64,000 nt of DNA, from positions 186,001 through 250,000 of the forward strand of contig JADJDP010000002.1 of NCBI GenBank assembly GCA_016702645.1, in the 5' to 3' direction. Under the pieces are notes generated by a model, which had not been told where the DNA came from, searched no databases, and saw only the letters and a list, made by a program, of their open reading frames with translations. Positions 18,601 through 27,800 of this stretch are shown here, one piece after another. This DNA comes from Flavobacteriales bacterium. GTDB taxonomy: Bacteria; Bacteroidota; Bacteroidia; Flavobacteriales_F; PHOS-HE28. The translations under genes and the position numbers were made by a program. The first letter of the stretch is position 1; each line of letters begins with the position of its first letter.

Positions 18601-21120
18601 AACGCGTTGGATGCTGGTAGTGACAGCACCTCCCAAGCATGTCAGGGCCAGTTCGTGGACCTTTTCAATGCCTTGGGTGGAACACCACAAGCTGGCAATT
18701 ATTGGGTGAACGTGGACAACGCCCCCGGTCTTTTTGGAAGTGTGTTCAATACCGGGGCCGTTGCTCCCGGTACGGTTTGGCGTTTCGACCACATCCTGCC
18801 GGGAAGTGCTCAGTGCGATGCCGATACGGCCCGTGTTACCATCAATGTGCTCGATGGTCCCTACGCAGGTAACGATGACGACGAGAACGTTTGCAGCAAC
18901 TCTGCCCCCGTCATCCTTTCCACCACAGGCGGTCCGGATCCTGGTGGGTCCTGGTTCGATCCATCGTGGCTTCCGCATTCAGGAACCTTCGTAGCAGCCA
19001 CCGATGATCCCGGCGATTACCACTATGTGGTGGCCGGGGTGGGCGCATGCCCCGCGGATAGCGCGATCGTGACCGTTTCGCTGATCTCTGCAGCCGACGC
19101 TGGAGCCGATGCTCCCTTGGTGATCTGCTCAACGGATGCTGCTGTGAACATGTTCGACCTGCTCGGTCCGAACGCACAAGCGGGGGGCAACTGGGTGTAT
19201 GTGACCGGAGGGAACGTTCCGCACAATGAAGTGTACAATCCGGCCATTGATGCGCCCATAGTGTATCGGTACTGTGTTGTTGGCACGCCGCCATGTCCGA
19301 CGGACTGCAACTTCATAACGGTAACGGAGAACGCAGCACCCGATGCTGGTGAGAGCAATGAGGTGCTCGTATGCTCGGACGCTGGCAATTTCTCGATGCG
19401 CGACCAGTTGGGTGGCACTCCCGCAACGAACGGGTCGTGGGTCTACGTCACCGGAGGTGACATACCGCACGGAGACTTCTTCGATCCGGGTGTTGACCTG
19501 CCAGGCATCTATCGTTATACGGTTGCTGGTACCGCACCTTGCGCGGAGGCGAGCGCTCTGCTCACAGTGAACGTGGTCACCGCTGGCAATGCGGGACAAA
19601 GTGCCACGGTGGATGCGTGCGTGACCCAATTCTCGGTGGATATTTTCGATGCGCTCGGACCCAGCGCGCAAAGCGGTGGTATTTGGACCGATGTGAACGG
19701 CTCGCAGGCGCTCACTGGCAACATCTTCAACCCCAATTTGGCAGGCAACGGATCCTGGCCCTTCATCTACACTGTTCTTGGAAGCGGACCATGTCCCACC
19801 GTCACCGCCACCATCACGGTCGAGGTTGGCGCAGGCAGCAGTGCAGGCATCGATAGTACCATCAGCGTATGTGGTAGCATCACCGACTACGACCTCTTCA
19901 CGGCACTGGGAGGAAGCCCAACGCCGGGGGGGACTTGGAGCGCACCAAGCGGTGGCGGCAGTGCATTGCAGCCCGGCGGTATCCTCAATGTGAGCCTGTT
20001 ACCGATCGGAGGAGCGACGCAGTTCGTGTACACGATCGAGGATCCCGGATGTGGGAACGTGAGCGCCTCCGTCTTCGTGACCGCTACGGATTTTCCGGTC
20101 GCCGGTGGCGGGGCCAGCCTAACCTTGTGCAGCACGGCTTCCCCCATCGACCTTTTCGCACAGCTCACCGGATCTCCTCAAGCCGGAGGTGTATGGACCG
20201 ATCCCACATTGCAGGTGCATGGCTCCAGCTTCGTGCCTGCCTCGGATGCGGAAGGCGACTACACCTATACGGTCATAGGCATTGCCCCATGCGCGAACGC
20301 TACGGCAACGATCTCCATCATCGTGAACGAACCGCCGAACGCGGGAACCAACGGCGAACTGCTCGCATGCGACACGCTCACCGCGCTCTCGCTGTTCACC
20401 GGCTTGCAGGGTACGCCGCAGCCGGGGGGAGCTTGGGAGGACCTGGATGGTAGTGGTGGTCTCACAGGTGGTTCGTTGAACACGACCCTCGTTGCTCCGG
20501 GCGAGTATTACTTCCGCTACACGGTATCCGTTGCGGGATGTGGATCGACCACCGCTTTGGTGAAGGTGATCGTGGTGACGAGCGTTGATGTGATCGATGT
20601 CGTCCGCACGTGCATTGAACGTGACCGGACCTACACGGTGAGCTTCACCATCGAGCAGGGCGATCCGAACAGCTACGAAGTGACCGGCTTGGAAGGGACC
20701 ATCTCCACCACCGAACCGTACGTCTTCACCAGCACGCCGATCTTCACCAGTGAGAGCTTCGAGGCGTTCATCCGGGATCAGTACGGGTGCGGCACGATCC
20801 GCGTGAGTGGCGATACTCCTTGCGACTTCGAAGAGGACGTCTTCATCCCCGAGACCTTCTCACCGAACGGCGATGGAGTGAACGAGCTCTTCCTCATTCC
20901 CGGCATCGAAGGCTATCCCACGAACACCATCCTCATTTTCAATCGATGGGGGGCGAAAATGTACGAGGCAACTGGTTACAACAATGGCACTGTGGTATGG
21001 GATGGAACGTCGTCGGATGCGGCCATTGCTGGTCCTGCGCCGGCCGGTACCTACTACTATGTGCTGGATCTGGACGTGGGGGGCGATGTTCTCACCGGTT
21101 ACATCTACCTGAACAGATGA
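12607..21120 (+). CDS. giant repeat surface protein with CUB-like N-terminus and type B T9SS sorting domain
   Basis: A 2837-residue predicted surface protein. It starts with GTG, and the signal peptide is followed by a CUB-like domain (about residues 35-145: FLSWDIAVGPGDRLEIFDGD, then GCLTFHW). About 31 repeats of roughly 80 aa follow, with consensus DAG.NGS.TVCS...PFDLF..LGG.P..GG.W.GP...HSG.F.PG...PG.YTYTV.G..PC....A.V.V. Each unit usually has one cysteine in the VC position and one in PPC. The C-terminus is a type B domain (FSPNGDGVNELF, FNRWGAKMYE, GTYYYVLDL, LTGYIYLNR). I do not recognise a named domain for the repeat. The frame is intact over 8.5 kb and the stop overlaps the next PorP/SprF gene by 4 nt. 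It may be an adhesin or filament-like surface protein. Confidence 0.92.
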   Translation: MRAKTFLTNPWMVLRGSTLFVALLFGGQVAAQQVDACNGYYLDPGGNAPYANNENVTVTICPDGGVASGPSTSILFLSWDIAVGPGDRLEIFDGDNELCASLGVGSFSNPLTGQSFTSTHASGCLTFHWQSDGSGTAEGWRARITTAPHPGDNTAASVCAAAAPLSLFSLLSGDPEPGGSWKDPIGAPHSDTFDPAIDIPGNWIYTQTGPAPCAPASATLTLTKITAADPGVDANLSVCATDAPVSLFDALGGTPDPGGSWTAPGGGAHSGILDPATDPAGQYTYTVIGTSPCVAASATVTVTINQPADAGTDGSITVCSNSAPFDLFGSLGGSPDPTGAWTGPGGTPVSGTYTPGVSVPGIYTYTVPGTPPCLPDVATVTVTQVTAPNAGAPSALTVCSDDAPFSMLAQLGGTPDLIGTWAGPGGAHGPTFDPAVDITGAYTYTVIGTTPCSNASATLTITVREAPDAGTNGAVTLCSTDGVYALFNALGGTPALGGIWRDPSNAVHSGNFTPGLSTPGAYTYQVVGQLPCDPATATVTVTVNAAPNAGIGGTVTRCSNASNVDLFAQLTGAPQSGGTWTGPLGAHSSIFVPGVDQPGSYTYSIPGIAPCANATAVLNVVVVTAPDAGGDGSTTVCGNATAFDLFALLGGSPDAGGTWTAPGGGVVTSTFTPGSSASGSYTYTVAGTPPCANDVATVAVTTIAPPNPGTNGSISVCSNAASVDLFTLLGGSPQAGGTWTRPGGTAHSGTYLPATEPGGNYTYTVAGTPPCTNLSAVVQVVRTIAPNAGTNGSTTVCSTNGPFLLINLLGGSPNGTGTWLNPSLSPTSGTFTPGTSASGTYAYVVQGAGPCVNDTGFVTVIVNTAPDAGANASITVCDNVAPFPLFDELGGTPMMGGTWTRPNGTTHPTGIFTPGFSQIGGYTYTVAGLAPCINASAVVTVNVNHQPDAGNNDSFTRCSTDSQVDLFDELGGNPEPGGTWTGPGGASTGIFIPGTSLTGVYTYNLVGTAPCVNASATVTAIVNQAPNARGDGELTICEGSGAVDLFTVLVGPYDLNGAWVEQTTSGQLSGSFFDPTGLPPGVYQFEYTVDGNGQCGDDQAHVEIIIVAQLDAGSNSTTSTCGSNMQVNLFNLLGGSPDPGGTWVDLDLTGEVTGQFFNAFDAGAGVYHFRYRLVGAVGCDSDSALVTLTVVAPPNAGTNGSTITCSSASSFSMVPFLGGSPQVGGTWHVGSPGGAGHGASYNPAIDTSNDFYYVVGGNPPCSSASARVTVTEVQEANAGNNAFATVCSNGAAFNMFSLLTGNPNTGGSWFFNNQNHSATFDPSIDVQGVYEYRVPGQPPCPVDIATLTISVTLGANAGCNSSATVCSDDSAFLLFNVLTCNPQNGGSWRGPDLLPHNGTYTPGTSVPGDYLYIIVGVPPCSSDTTVVSVFENDSPNAGGNGSGSYCSTDPSVNLGTLLTGNPDPFGTWVGPAPGNPPFSGIFTPGISAPGAYTYTVTNSCGSDNSTVTVVVTTPPNAGCNNTVTTCNNGGIINMLSQLGCAPAPGGTWTGPLPSTAVVGGFFQPGLSVPGTYRYRVAGSGACADAFAFLTVNVNTLPNAGNDNSLQVCNTAGQVNLFPLLGAGAQPGGSWYYNSITPHSGILNPATDLSGSYVYRLTGVAPCASDSATVQVQVAAAPNAGNDGLAETCSDNGPFALINFITGGPQLNGDWTDPAGAPHSGIYAPATNASGLYEYRVPGNAGCPADSAYVTVIENQAVDAGGSAVTVVCSNAPPFDLFNLLTGSPGTGGTWYQPSGAITISTYVPGVSQPGIYKYKLVGTAPCENDSATVTVVQNTAANAGISRLVAACSSHVPFALVDSLGGTPDNNGAWTFNGQPHGPFFDPATDAPGPYVYTVLGAAPCATVVAQVVVTVTEAESAGSDGTLTACVGADAIALPDGLEGDPSPGGSWTNNCGSGVLVNGVFDATGFASGSSCTFTYTHAADGPCPAVSALVTLNVVNALDAGSDSTSQACQGQFVDLFNALGGTPQAGNYWVNVDNAPGLFGSVFNTGAVAPGTVWRFDHILPGSAQCDADTARVTINVLDGPYAGNDDDENVCSNSAPVILSTTGGPDPGGSWFDPSWLPHSGTFVAATDDPGDYHYVVAGVGACPADSAIVTVSLISAADAGADAPLVICSTDAAVNMFDLLGPNAQAGGNWVYVTGGNVPHNEVYNPAIDAPIVYRYCVVGTPPCPTDCNFITVTENAAPDAGESNEVLVCSDAGNFSMRDQLGGTPATNGSWVYVTGGDIPHGDFFDPGVDLPGIYRYTVAGTAPCAEASALLTVNVVTAGNAGQSATVDACVTQFSVDIFDALGPSAQSGGIWTDVNGSQALTGNIFNPNLAGNGSWPFIYTVLGSGPCPTVTATITVEVGAGSSAGIDSTISVCGSITDYDLFTALGGSPTPGGTWSAPSGGGSALQPGGILNVSLLPIGGATQFVYTIEDPGCGNVSASVFVTATDFPVAGGGASLTLCSTASPIDLFAQLTGSPQAGGVWTDPTLQVHGSSFVPASDAEGDYTYTVIGIAPCANATATISIIVNEPPNAGTNGELLACDTLTALSLFTGLQGTPQPGGAWEDLDGSGGLTGGSLNTTLVAPGEYYFRYTVSVAGCGSTTALVKVIVVTSVDVIDVVRTCIERDRTYTVSFTIEQGDPNSYEVTGLEGTISTTEPYVFTSTPIFTSESFEAFIRDQYGCGTIRVSGDTPCDFEEDVFIPETFSPNGDGVNELFLIPGIEGYPTNTILIFNRWGAKMYEATGYNNGTVVWDGTSSDAAIAGPAPAGTYYYVLDLDVGGDVLTGYIYLNR
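13050..20590 (+). repeat. tandem two-cysteine coding repeats (about 31 units of roughly 240 bp)
   Basis: Protein repeats in the 2837-aa giant with the landmarks NAG/DAG, VCS, LF..LGG.P, GG.W and PPC. They are clearly different from the SprB-type repeats of the preceding giant. Units around positions 15690-16180, 18370-18850 and 19610-19830 are more divergent and lack parts of the consensus. Confidence 0.8.
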
Positions 21121-22037
21121 ACCCCATGCGCCGTGCACTTGCTGGTCTGCTGCTCCTATCGGTGGGTGCCGCGCGTGCGCAACAAGATCCCCTGTTCAGC
21201 CAGTACATGTTCAACACGCTGGCGGTGAACCCCGCCTATGCCGGAAGTGCGGATGTTTTCACCGTGATGGCCCTCAGCCGCCACCAGTGGGTGGGTTTCG
21301 AAGGCGCACCGACCACACAGACCCTGCTCGCCCACACGCCATTGCGCAATGTGAACATGGGGCTTGGCCTCTCGATCCTCAACGACAAAGTGGGACCCAC
21401 TCGGCAAACCGGTGCCTATGCCGACTATGCCTACCGCATTCGAACCGGGACCAACACGCGGCTCGCCTTTGGGCTCAAGGGCGGCGTGAACGTTTACCAA
21501 GCGGACATCGCTGCGCTCACGAGCGTGGATCCGGACGTGGCCAGTGTGAACGTGAAGGGCAAGGCGCTTCCCAACTTCGGCTTCGGCCTTTTCTGGCATG
21601 GGCCCCGTTACTACCTCGGTGCCAGTGCACCGAAGTTGTTGGAGAACGATATCGATGCGGTCGCGGAAGCCGGGATTGTCACCGCAACGGAAGCACGCCA
21701 CTGGTTCCTGCTCGGGGGGTATGTTCTGGACCTCGATCGCTCCATCAAGTTCAAGCCATCGTTCATGCTGCGTGTGGTGCAGGGTGCTCCGCTCTCCGTC
21801 GACCTCAACGCCAACTTCCTCTTCCGCGAGCGGATCTGGCTCGGGGCCATGTACCGTGTGGGCAATGCGATCGGTGTGCTGGGCCAGTACCGGGTGAACG
21901 ATCAGTTCCGTGTGGGTTACGCGTTCGATCTCACGACCACCAAGATCGGGGCTTACAACGCGGGTACGCACGAGATCATGCTCAACTACGACCTGCGGTT
22001 CTTCACGGGCCGCACCGTATCACCCCGCTACTTCTGA
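21117..22037 (+). CDS. PorP/SprF family type IX secretion outer-membrane protein
   Basis: The third PorP/SprF paralogue, 306 residues from the ATG at 21117; an in-frame ATG at 21126 gives an equally good signal peptide (MRRALAGLLLLSVGAARAQQ). It continues DPLFSQYMFNTLAVNPAYAGS, the family signature, and ends with FRVGYAFDLTTTKIG and GTHEIMLNYDLRFF. The start overlaps the stop of the 2837-aa cargo (ATGA), so translational coupling is likely, and 3 nt separate its stop from the PorE-like gene. The reading frame stays open further upstream, but that part is only the out-of-frame reading of the cargo gene. It is inferred to be the dedicated partner of the upstream giant. Confidence 0.93.
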   Translation: MNPMRRALAGLLLLSVGAARAQQDPLFSQYMFNTLAVNPAYAGSADVFTVMALSRHQWVGFEGAPTTQTLLAHTPLRNVNMGLGLSILNDKVGPTRQTGAYADYAYRIRTGTNTRLAFGLKGGVNVYQADIAALTSVDPDVASVNVKGKALPNFGFGLFWHGPRYYLGASAPKLLENDIDAVAEAGIVTATEARHWFLLGGYVLDLDRSIKFKPSFMLRVVQGAPLSVDLNANFLFRERIWLGAMYRVGNAIGVLGQYRVNDQFRVGYAFDLTTTKIGAYNAGTHEIMLNYDLRFFTGRTVSPRYF

Positions 22038-22040
22038 CCC

Positions 22041-24246
22041 ATGAACGTGCGGACGCTTTGCCTCTTGGTGTTGCTTCTGGCAGCAGGGATGCCATCGCTG
22101 GCGCAGGGCAACGCGGATCCGTACATCCGTGAGGCCGACCGCCATTTCCAACAGATGTCCTATGCGCGCGCGGCGGGCCTTTACCGTACAGCCACGGAAC
22201 TGGGCGCGGTGAACGAGCATGTGACCAAGCGATTGGCCGAATGCAGCATGCGCTTGGGCGATACGGTGGAAGCCGAACGATGGTACGCGGTGGTGGTGAA
22301 GTTCCTCAACCGGGAACCCATCGACCTGTACAACTACGCGGAGGCGCTCAAAAGCAATGGGAACTATGAGGAGGCCGAGCAGTGGATGGACCGCTATCTG
22401 GCGATGACGCAGACGGATGGAGGCAACCGTCGCAGCAACCTCACCGGCTTCGCGCGCAAGTTCACCTTGGACCAGGATCGTTTCAGTGTGCGAACAGTGG
22501 GCATCAACACTCCGTACTCGGATTTTGGTACTGCATGGCTGGGCCAAGGGCGTGTGGTGTTCACCTCCAGCCGTAACGAACCGGGCATCATCGAGCGACG
22601 TGCTGCATGGAACGGCCAGCCTTTCCTCGACCTGTTCACGGCCGAGGTGACGGCCACTGGGGACCTTGTCGGACCGCGCCTGCTGGAAGGCAGCGTCAAC
22701 ACCAAGTACCACGAGGGCCCTGCGACCGCGAGCGCCAGTGGCGATGTGATCTGGTTCACGCGCAACAACTATTTCAAGGGACGCGCCCGGAAAAGCCAAC
22801 AAGGAGTTAGTCGCCTTGGTCTCTACAAGGCGCGTATGGGATCCAATGGCTTCGGCAGCGAAGAGCAGTTCCTCTTCAACAACAGCGAAGTGTCCATCGC
22901 GCAGCCAGCGCTCTCCCCGGAAGGGCGCAAGCTGTACTTCGTGAGCGATATGCCCGGTGGGTTCGGGGGCACCGATCTCTATGTATGCGAGGACAATGGC
23001 GGTCAGTGGGGCGAACCACAGAACCTGGGGCCTGCCATCAACACACCCTTCAACGAATCCTTCCCGTTCATGGCGGCCGATGGCTCGCTCTACTTCTGTA
23101 GCAACGGCCATCCCGGCTTGGGCGGGATCGATATCTACAAGGCGGGCAAGGGGTCGGATGGTGCGTACGCCAGCGCGCTGAATCTGGGGGCTCCGATCAA
23201 TGGTCCAAAGGACGATCTCGCGTTCATCATCGATGCGGTCGGTAAACGTGGGTTCTTCAGCAGCAACCGGCCGGGTGGCATGGGCGACGACGACATCTAT
23301 GCGTTCGAGATGCTCGCACCGTTGGAGGAGCGCTTCTTGTGCACCGGGGTTGTCATGGACGACGAGTACGAAACACCGGTGAGCGATGTGGAGGTGGTCC
23401 TGATGGACATGGACGGTGGGGTGATCGAGACCACGCGCAGCGATCCGAAGGGCGAGTACACCTTCGGGATCCGGAAGGACATGGCATACCGTGTCGTGGC
23501 GCGCATGAAGGGCCGCTACGAAGCGGAACAGCATGAGCACCGAGAACATCGAGCGGCAACAGATCCTCACACGGGACCTGCATCTGGTCTCCGATGCGGG
23601 TGTGTGGCTGCGTGGTGCCGTGGGGGAGAAGGGCAAGCTCGGGTTCGTGGACGGCGCAGCGGTGACCGTGGTGAACTTGGAGAGCTTCTACTCGGAGACG
23701 GAGCCCACCGGGGCCGGGGGCGATATCGATATGCGCTTGCAGAGCAACGAAGAGTTCGAGGTGATCATCGAGAAAGCCGGTTACTTCAGTATGAGCATCC
23801 CGGTCAGCACCATCGGAATGAAGCAGGGGATCATCGACCTCAACGCCACCCGCCAGTTGGAACTGGAACCCATTGTACTGGATCGGCCCATTGCGCTCAA
23901 GTATATCCGCTGGGCCAACAACAGCGCCACGCTCGATGCACAGGCACGCACCGAACTGGATGCTCTTGCCGAACGATTGAAGGTGAACCCCGCGGTGAGC
24001 ATCGAGATCGGTGTGCACAGCGATGCGCGTGGCGAAGCGGAGGACCTGTTGCGCATCACCCAGTTGCGCGCCGATGCGATCGCCACCTACTTACGCGGCA
24101 AGAGCATCAACAAGGACCGCATCCGGTCGCGCGGCTTCGGGGCCACGCGCTTGATCAACCATTGCGTACCGGGCGTGCAGTGTTCCGAGGAGGAGCACGC
24201 TGCGAACCGCCGCAATGAGTACACGGTCATCTCCGTGGCGCCTTGA
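22041..24246 (+). CDS. PorE-like TPR / beta-propeller / OmpA protein of the type IX system (one frameshift)
   Basis: Predicted envelope protein that would link the T9SS to peptidoglycan. Order of parts: signal peptide (to about residue 20), TPR-like helices (about 25-140), PD40-type propeller blades (about 170-430; repeated LSPEGRKLYFVSDMPGG, MAADGSLYFCSNG and GFFSSNRPGGMGDDDIY), carboxypeptidase-regulatory-like domains (about 435-590), and a C-terminal OmpA domain (about 610-734; IEIGVHSDARGEAEDLLRIT, NRRNEYTVI). This is the architecture of PorE of Porphyromonas gingivalis. The frame breaks between about 23523 and 23532, where one extra base is present; removing it gives 734 residues. The break falls before the OmpA part, so a literal reading would lose the peptidoglycan anchor. 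A consensus error is likely. It ends 20 nt inside the convergent deacetylase gene. Confidence 0.85.
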
Positions 24247-24865
24247 TGCCTTCCGGTGGCAGGGCACTGAACACGTACCCTGCTTCGCTGAAGTGTTCTA
24301 GGGCACGAGGTAACGCATAGCGCAGGCGCTGTTCCGCCTTCAGGCTATCGTGGAAGACGATGATGGAACCGGATCGCGCATTGGCGATCACGTTCCGAAG
24401 ACAGCGCTCCTCGCTCACGCTCGTATCGAAGTCGGCCGCGAGCACATCCCACATCACCACATCGAAGCGACGGCCCAGCGCGCGTGATTGCGATCGTGTG
24501 ATGCGACCATAAGGAGGGCGGAACAAATGGCTGCCCGTGATGGCCTGTGTGCGCAGCACATTGCGCAGGTAGGTGAAGCGTGGCGTACGCCAGCCGTTGA
24601 GGTGGTCCCAGGTGTGGTTTCCCACCGAGTGTCCTTCGGCCCGGATGCGTCCGAGAAGTTCGGGGTGCTTGGCGGCGTTGTTGCCCACGACGAAGAAGGT
24701 CGCGCGGGCCCCGTGCTCAAGCAACAGGTCCAATACCCACGATGTCACCTCCGGGATCGGTCCATCGTCGAAGGTGAGGTAGAGCACCTTCTCCTTCGTC
24801 GGCATGTTCCACACCCGCCCGCTGAACAACGGCTTCAGCAGTGCCGGGGTGCGGGCCAAGTACAT
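24227..24865 (-). CDS. polysaccharide deacetylase (NodB-type, CE4)
   Basis: A 212-residue carbohydrate esterase family 4 protein, expected to remove N- or O-acetyl groups from a cell-wall or surface polysaccharide. Visible motifs are the metal-binding TFDDGP (about residue 33), the H-box GNHTWDH, the substrate-groove RPPYGR and, near the C-terminus, VFHDS. A predicted membrane anchor or signal segment is absent or very short (MYLARTPALLKPLFSG). It lies 9 nt downstream of the DUF2723 gene on the same strand, so the two may be co-transcribed. Its 3' end overlaps the convergent PorE-like gene by 20 nt. Substrate cannot be predicted. Confidence 0.9.
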   Translation of the reverse strand: MYLARTPALLKPLFSGRVWNMPTKEKVLYLTFDDGPIPEVTSWVLDLLLEHGARATFFVVGNNAAKHPELLGRIRAEGHSVGNHTWDHLNGWRTPRFTYLRNVLRTQAITGSHLFRPPYGRITRSQSRALGRRFDVVMWDVLAADFDTSVSEERCLRNVIANARSGSIIVFHDSLKAEQRLRYALPRALEHFSEAGYVFSALPPEGIKAPRR

Positions 24866-24874
24866 GCGGCACTG

Positions 24875-27800
24875 TTAGAAGCGGGCCTTGCTCATCCGGC
24901 GCGTTGGCTTAGCCTGCTCCTTGCTCTGTTTGTACATATCGTCCATCACCCGGAAGCGGGCCGTGAGGCTGTCCCCGAAGGTGGTGTCCGCTGCGGATGC
25001 CTGCATGGCCAGGCGACCCATGACCGCGTGGGTGATCTCCGCCTCCTTGGAGATCTGCCCGGTGTACTGCGGCTCCAAGCTCAAGAACCAGGTGAGGTTC
25101 TCCTCCATGATGGTGAAGATGCGCTCGGCGAGTTCGTTCCCCGCCTTTGCATCGCCCAGCGCGTAGTACGCTTCAACGGTTGGCAGCAGGATACGGTCGA
25201 AAGGCACATTGCGATCCGGCATCTTTTCCAAGCTCAGGTCCAGAATGGTGCGTGCGTCGTCCTTTCGGCCTTGCGCGATGAGCTCTTCCGCCAGGCTGCT
25301 CAACTGCAAGCGCAAATTGGTGGTCATGCGCAGGATGTTCTCGTCCAGGTAGATGGGACCTTCCGTTTCCATGTTGCCCCATTTGAACTTCTCGGTCACG
25401 TTCTTGAACATGATATCGGCCTCCACCCGTCCCAAGGTGCCGGTGCGTGCATCGCTTGGCGTGTAGATGGGCACCACGCGATAGGTGAGACCCTCGAGCT
25501 GGAAGTAGTCCTGCAGGCCGATGTAGCTGTCCGGGCCTGTGGTAACGGCAAAGTAGATGGGGCGCTTCCAGTCGTTGTGCGCGAGGAGGTCGAGCACCAT
25601 CAGGTGGTTCTTCATCACAGCGCTACGACCGATGCGCCAAACGATCGCATCCTCGATGCGTCCGGTATCGGCAAGGGAAACGGTGCCAGTGGCAAGGGCT
25701 TGCGCACTATCCACCGCGATGCTGAAAGCGTCAGTGGGTATGTACGCGTAGCGATCGGTCCCTGCGCGTTGCAGGTTCTTGTCGTCGGTGGCGAAAGCGA
25801 TGGCTTTGCGCAGGTCCATCACAGCCGGGTTCTCGTCATCCTTCGGGACCAGGTAAACGGCATCGCGCGTTCCCTGTCTGTATTTCTCGGGTGCTATGGT
25901 GAAGGGTACCGGATCGCTCTCGTACGCTTTGCGGCGCATCTGGTCGATGTACCAATCGGTGTTCAGCAGGCTCAGGTTCACCACGCGCACATCGGTGCGC
26001 ACGCCTTCCACCTCCTGGGCGTACCAGAGCGGGAAGGTGTCGTTGTCGCCGTTGGTGAAGAGTATGGCGTTTGGTGCGCAGCTCTCCAAATAGTCGCTGG
26101 CAAGATCGGGTGCAGGCGTACGATGACTGCGGTTGTGATCGTCCCAACCCTCTGCCACCATGATCCCGGGCACCGCCAGGCCCGCGAGCGTGGCCAGGGA
26201 GGCGATCACAGCGTCGTTCTTGAGCACTCGCCCCAGTCCGTAGAACACCGCGATCGATCCCACACCGATGGCCGTCATGGTGAAGAGGATGTACGAAACG
26301 GCGTGGTCGTCCTCAACAAGGAACTTCAATCCGCCAAGACCGAGCATGGCTGCTGCCGTGATGCCGATCTCGCGCAGCGCAAGGTTCCGCGCCGCATCGA
26401 ACAGCGCATACACACCAAGCCCCACCCAGATGGTGAAGGCGTAGAACGAACCCACGTACGCGTAGTCACGCTCGCGCGGCTGGTAGGGTGTCTGGTTCAG
26501 GTAGATGACGATGGCGATGCCGGTGAAGAAGAAGAGCAGCATCACCACGCTCCAGTCGCGACCGTGCTTCAACAGTTGGAACACGAAACCGATCGTGCCC
26601 AGGATCAAGGGCAGCAGGTAGAACTTGTTCAGCGCCTTGTTGTTGGTCATGCTCGATGGCAGCAGGTCCTGGTTGCCCAGTCGCTCGGCATCGATGGTCT
26701 TGAAACCGGTGAGCCAGTTGCCGTCCATGATGTTGCCGCTGCCTTGCACATCGTTCTGGCGTCCGGCGAAATTCCACATGAAGTAGCGCCAATACATCCA
26801 ATCCACTTGGTAGGAAAGGAAGAAGCGGAGGTTCTCCCCTTGCGTGGGCATGTAGATACGCGTGGGTTTTCCCTCGCGGTCCGTGCCGCGCATGGCCACG
26901 CCCTTGAAATCGCTCCACCGCTTGTAGGCCGAAATATGGCTCGCTTGGTTGCTGTACATCCGCGGGAAGAACATGGTGAACTCAGGTTCATACAAAAGCT
27001 CACTTCCCTTGCGAGCATCAGTGATGATGTACTCGTGCTTGATCTCGTGCCCCGGGTTCAACTCCACGAAGTGGTCAGCGCTCCAACCATCGTAGAACTT
27101 TCGCACAGTGCGGTCCTTCTTCTGTACGAGGTACGTGGCAGTGTACACCGGCGTCCCATCCTCCCGGGTATTGGCATAGGGGCTGTCCCAGAACTGTCCG
27201 ATGATCAGTGGTCGATCACCGTATTGCTCGCGGTTCAGGTAGCTCACCAGGTTGAAGACGTTCTCCGGATTATTCTCGTCGATCGGCGGATTCGCCAGGC
27301 TACGGATCACCGTCATGGCGTACGTGCTGTAGCCCATGAGGATCACCGTGACGCCGAGCACGATGGTATTGAGGATCACGCGGCCCGAGCGTTGCGTCCA
27401 ACGCAGCCCGAGCACGACCAACGTGGCCACCACGACGAAGTACACCAAGTTGCCCGTGTTGAAGGGGAGGCCGAGGTCGTTGACGAAGATCAACTCGAAC
27501 GTGCCGGCGAGCTTGGCCACACCCGGAATGATCACCGCTTGTATGGCTCCGAGGATCACCGCACTGATGAGCAAGGTGAGCATCACGCCTTTGGGTGTGG
27601 TCTCGTACCGTTTGAAGTAGTACACCAGCGCAATGGCTGGAATACACAACAGGCCCAACAACTGCACACCAATGCTGAGGCCCAGCAGGTAACAGATGAG
27701 GATGAGCCAGCGGGTGTGGTGCGGCTGGTGGGCCTCGCTTTCCCACTTCAGGATCGCCCAAAAGGTGATCGCCGTGAAGAACGAGGACATGCTGTACACC

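Noticed and set aside
2940..20590. Regular repeats that might be a CRISPR array or tandem DNA repeat
   Set aside because: The repeats are 240-255 bp, in frame, and conserved as protein rather than DNA; there is no short identical repeat with unique spacers.
22020..23636. Open frame of 538 codons on the minus strand
   Set aside because: Antisense to the PorE-like gene, without any recognisable motif.
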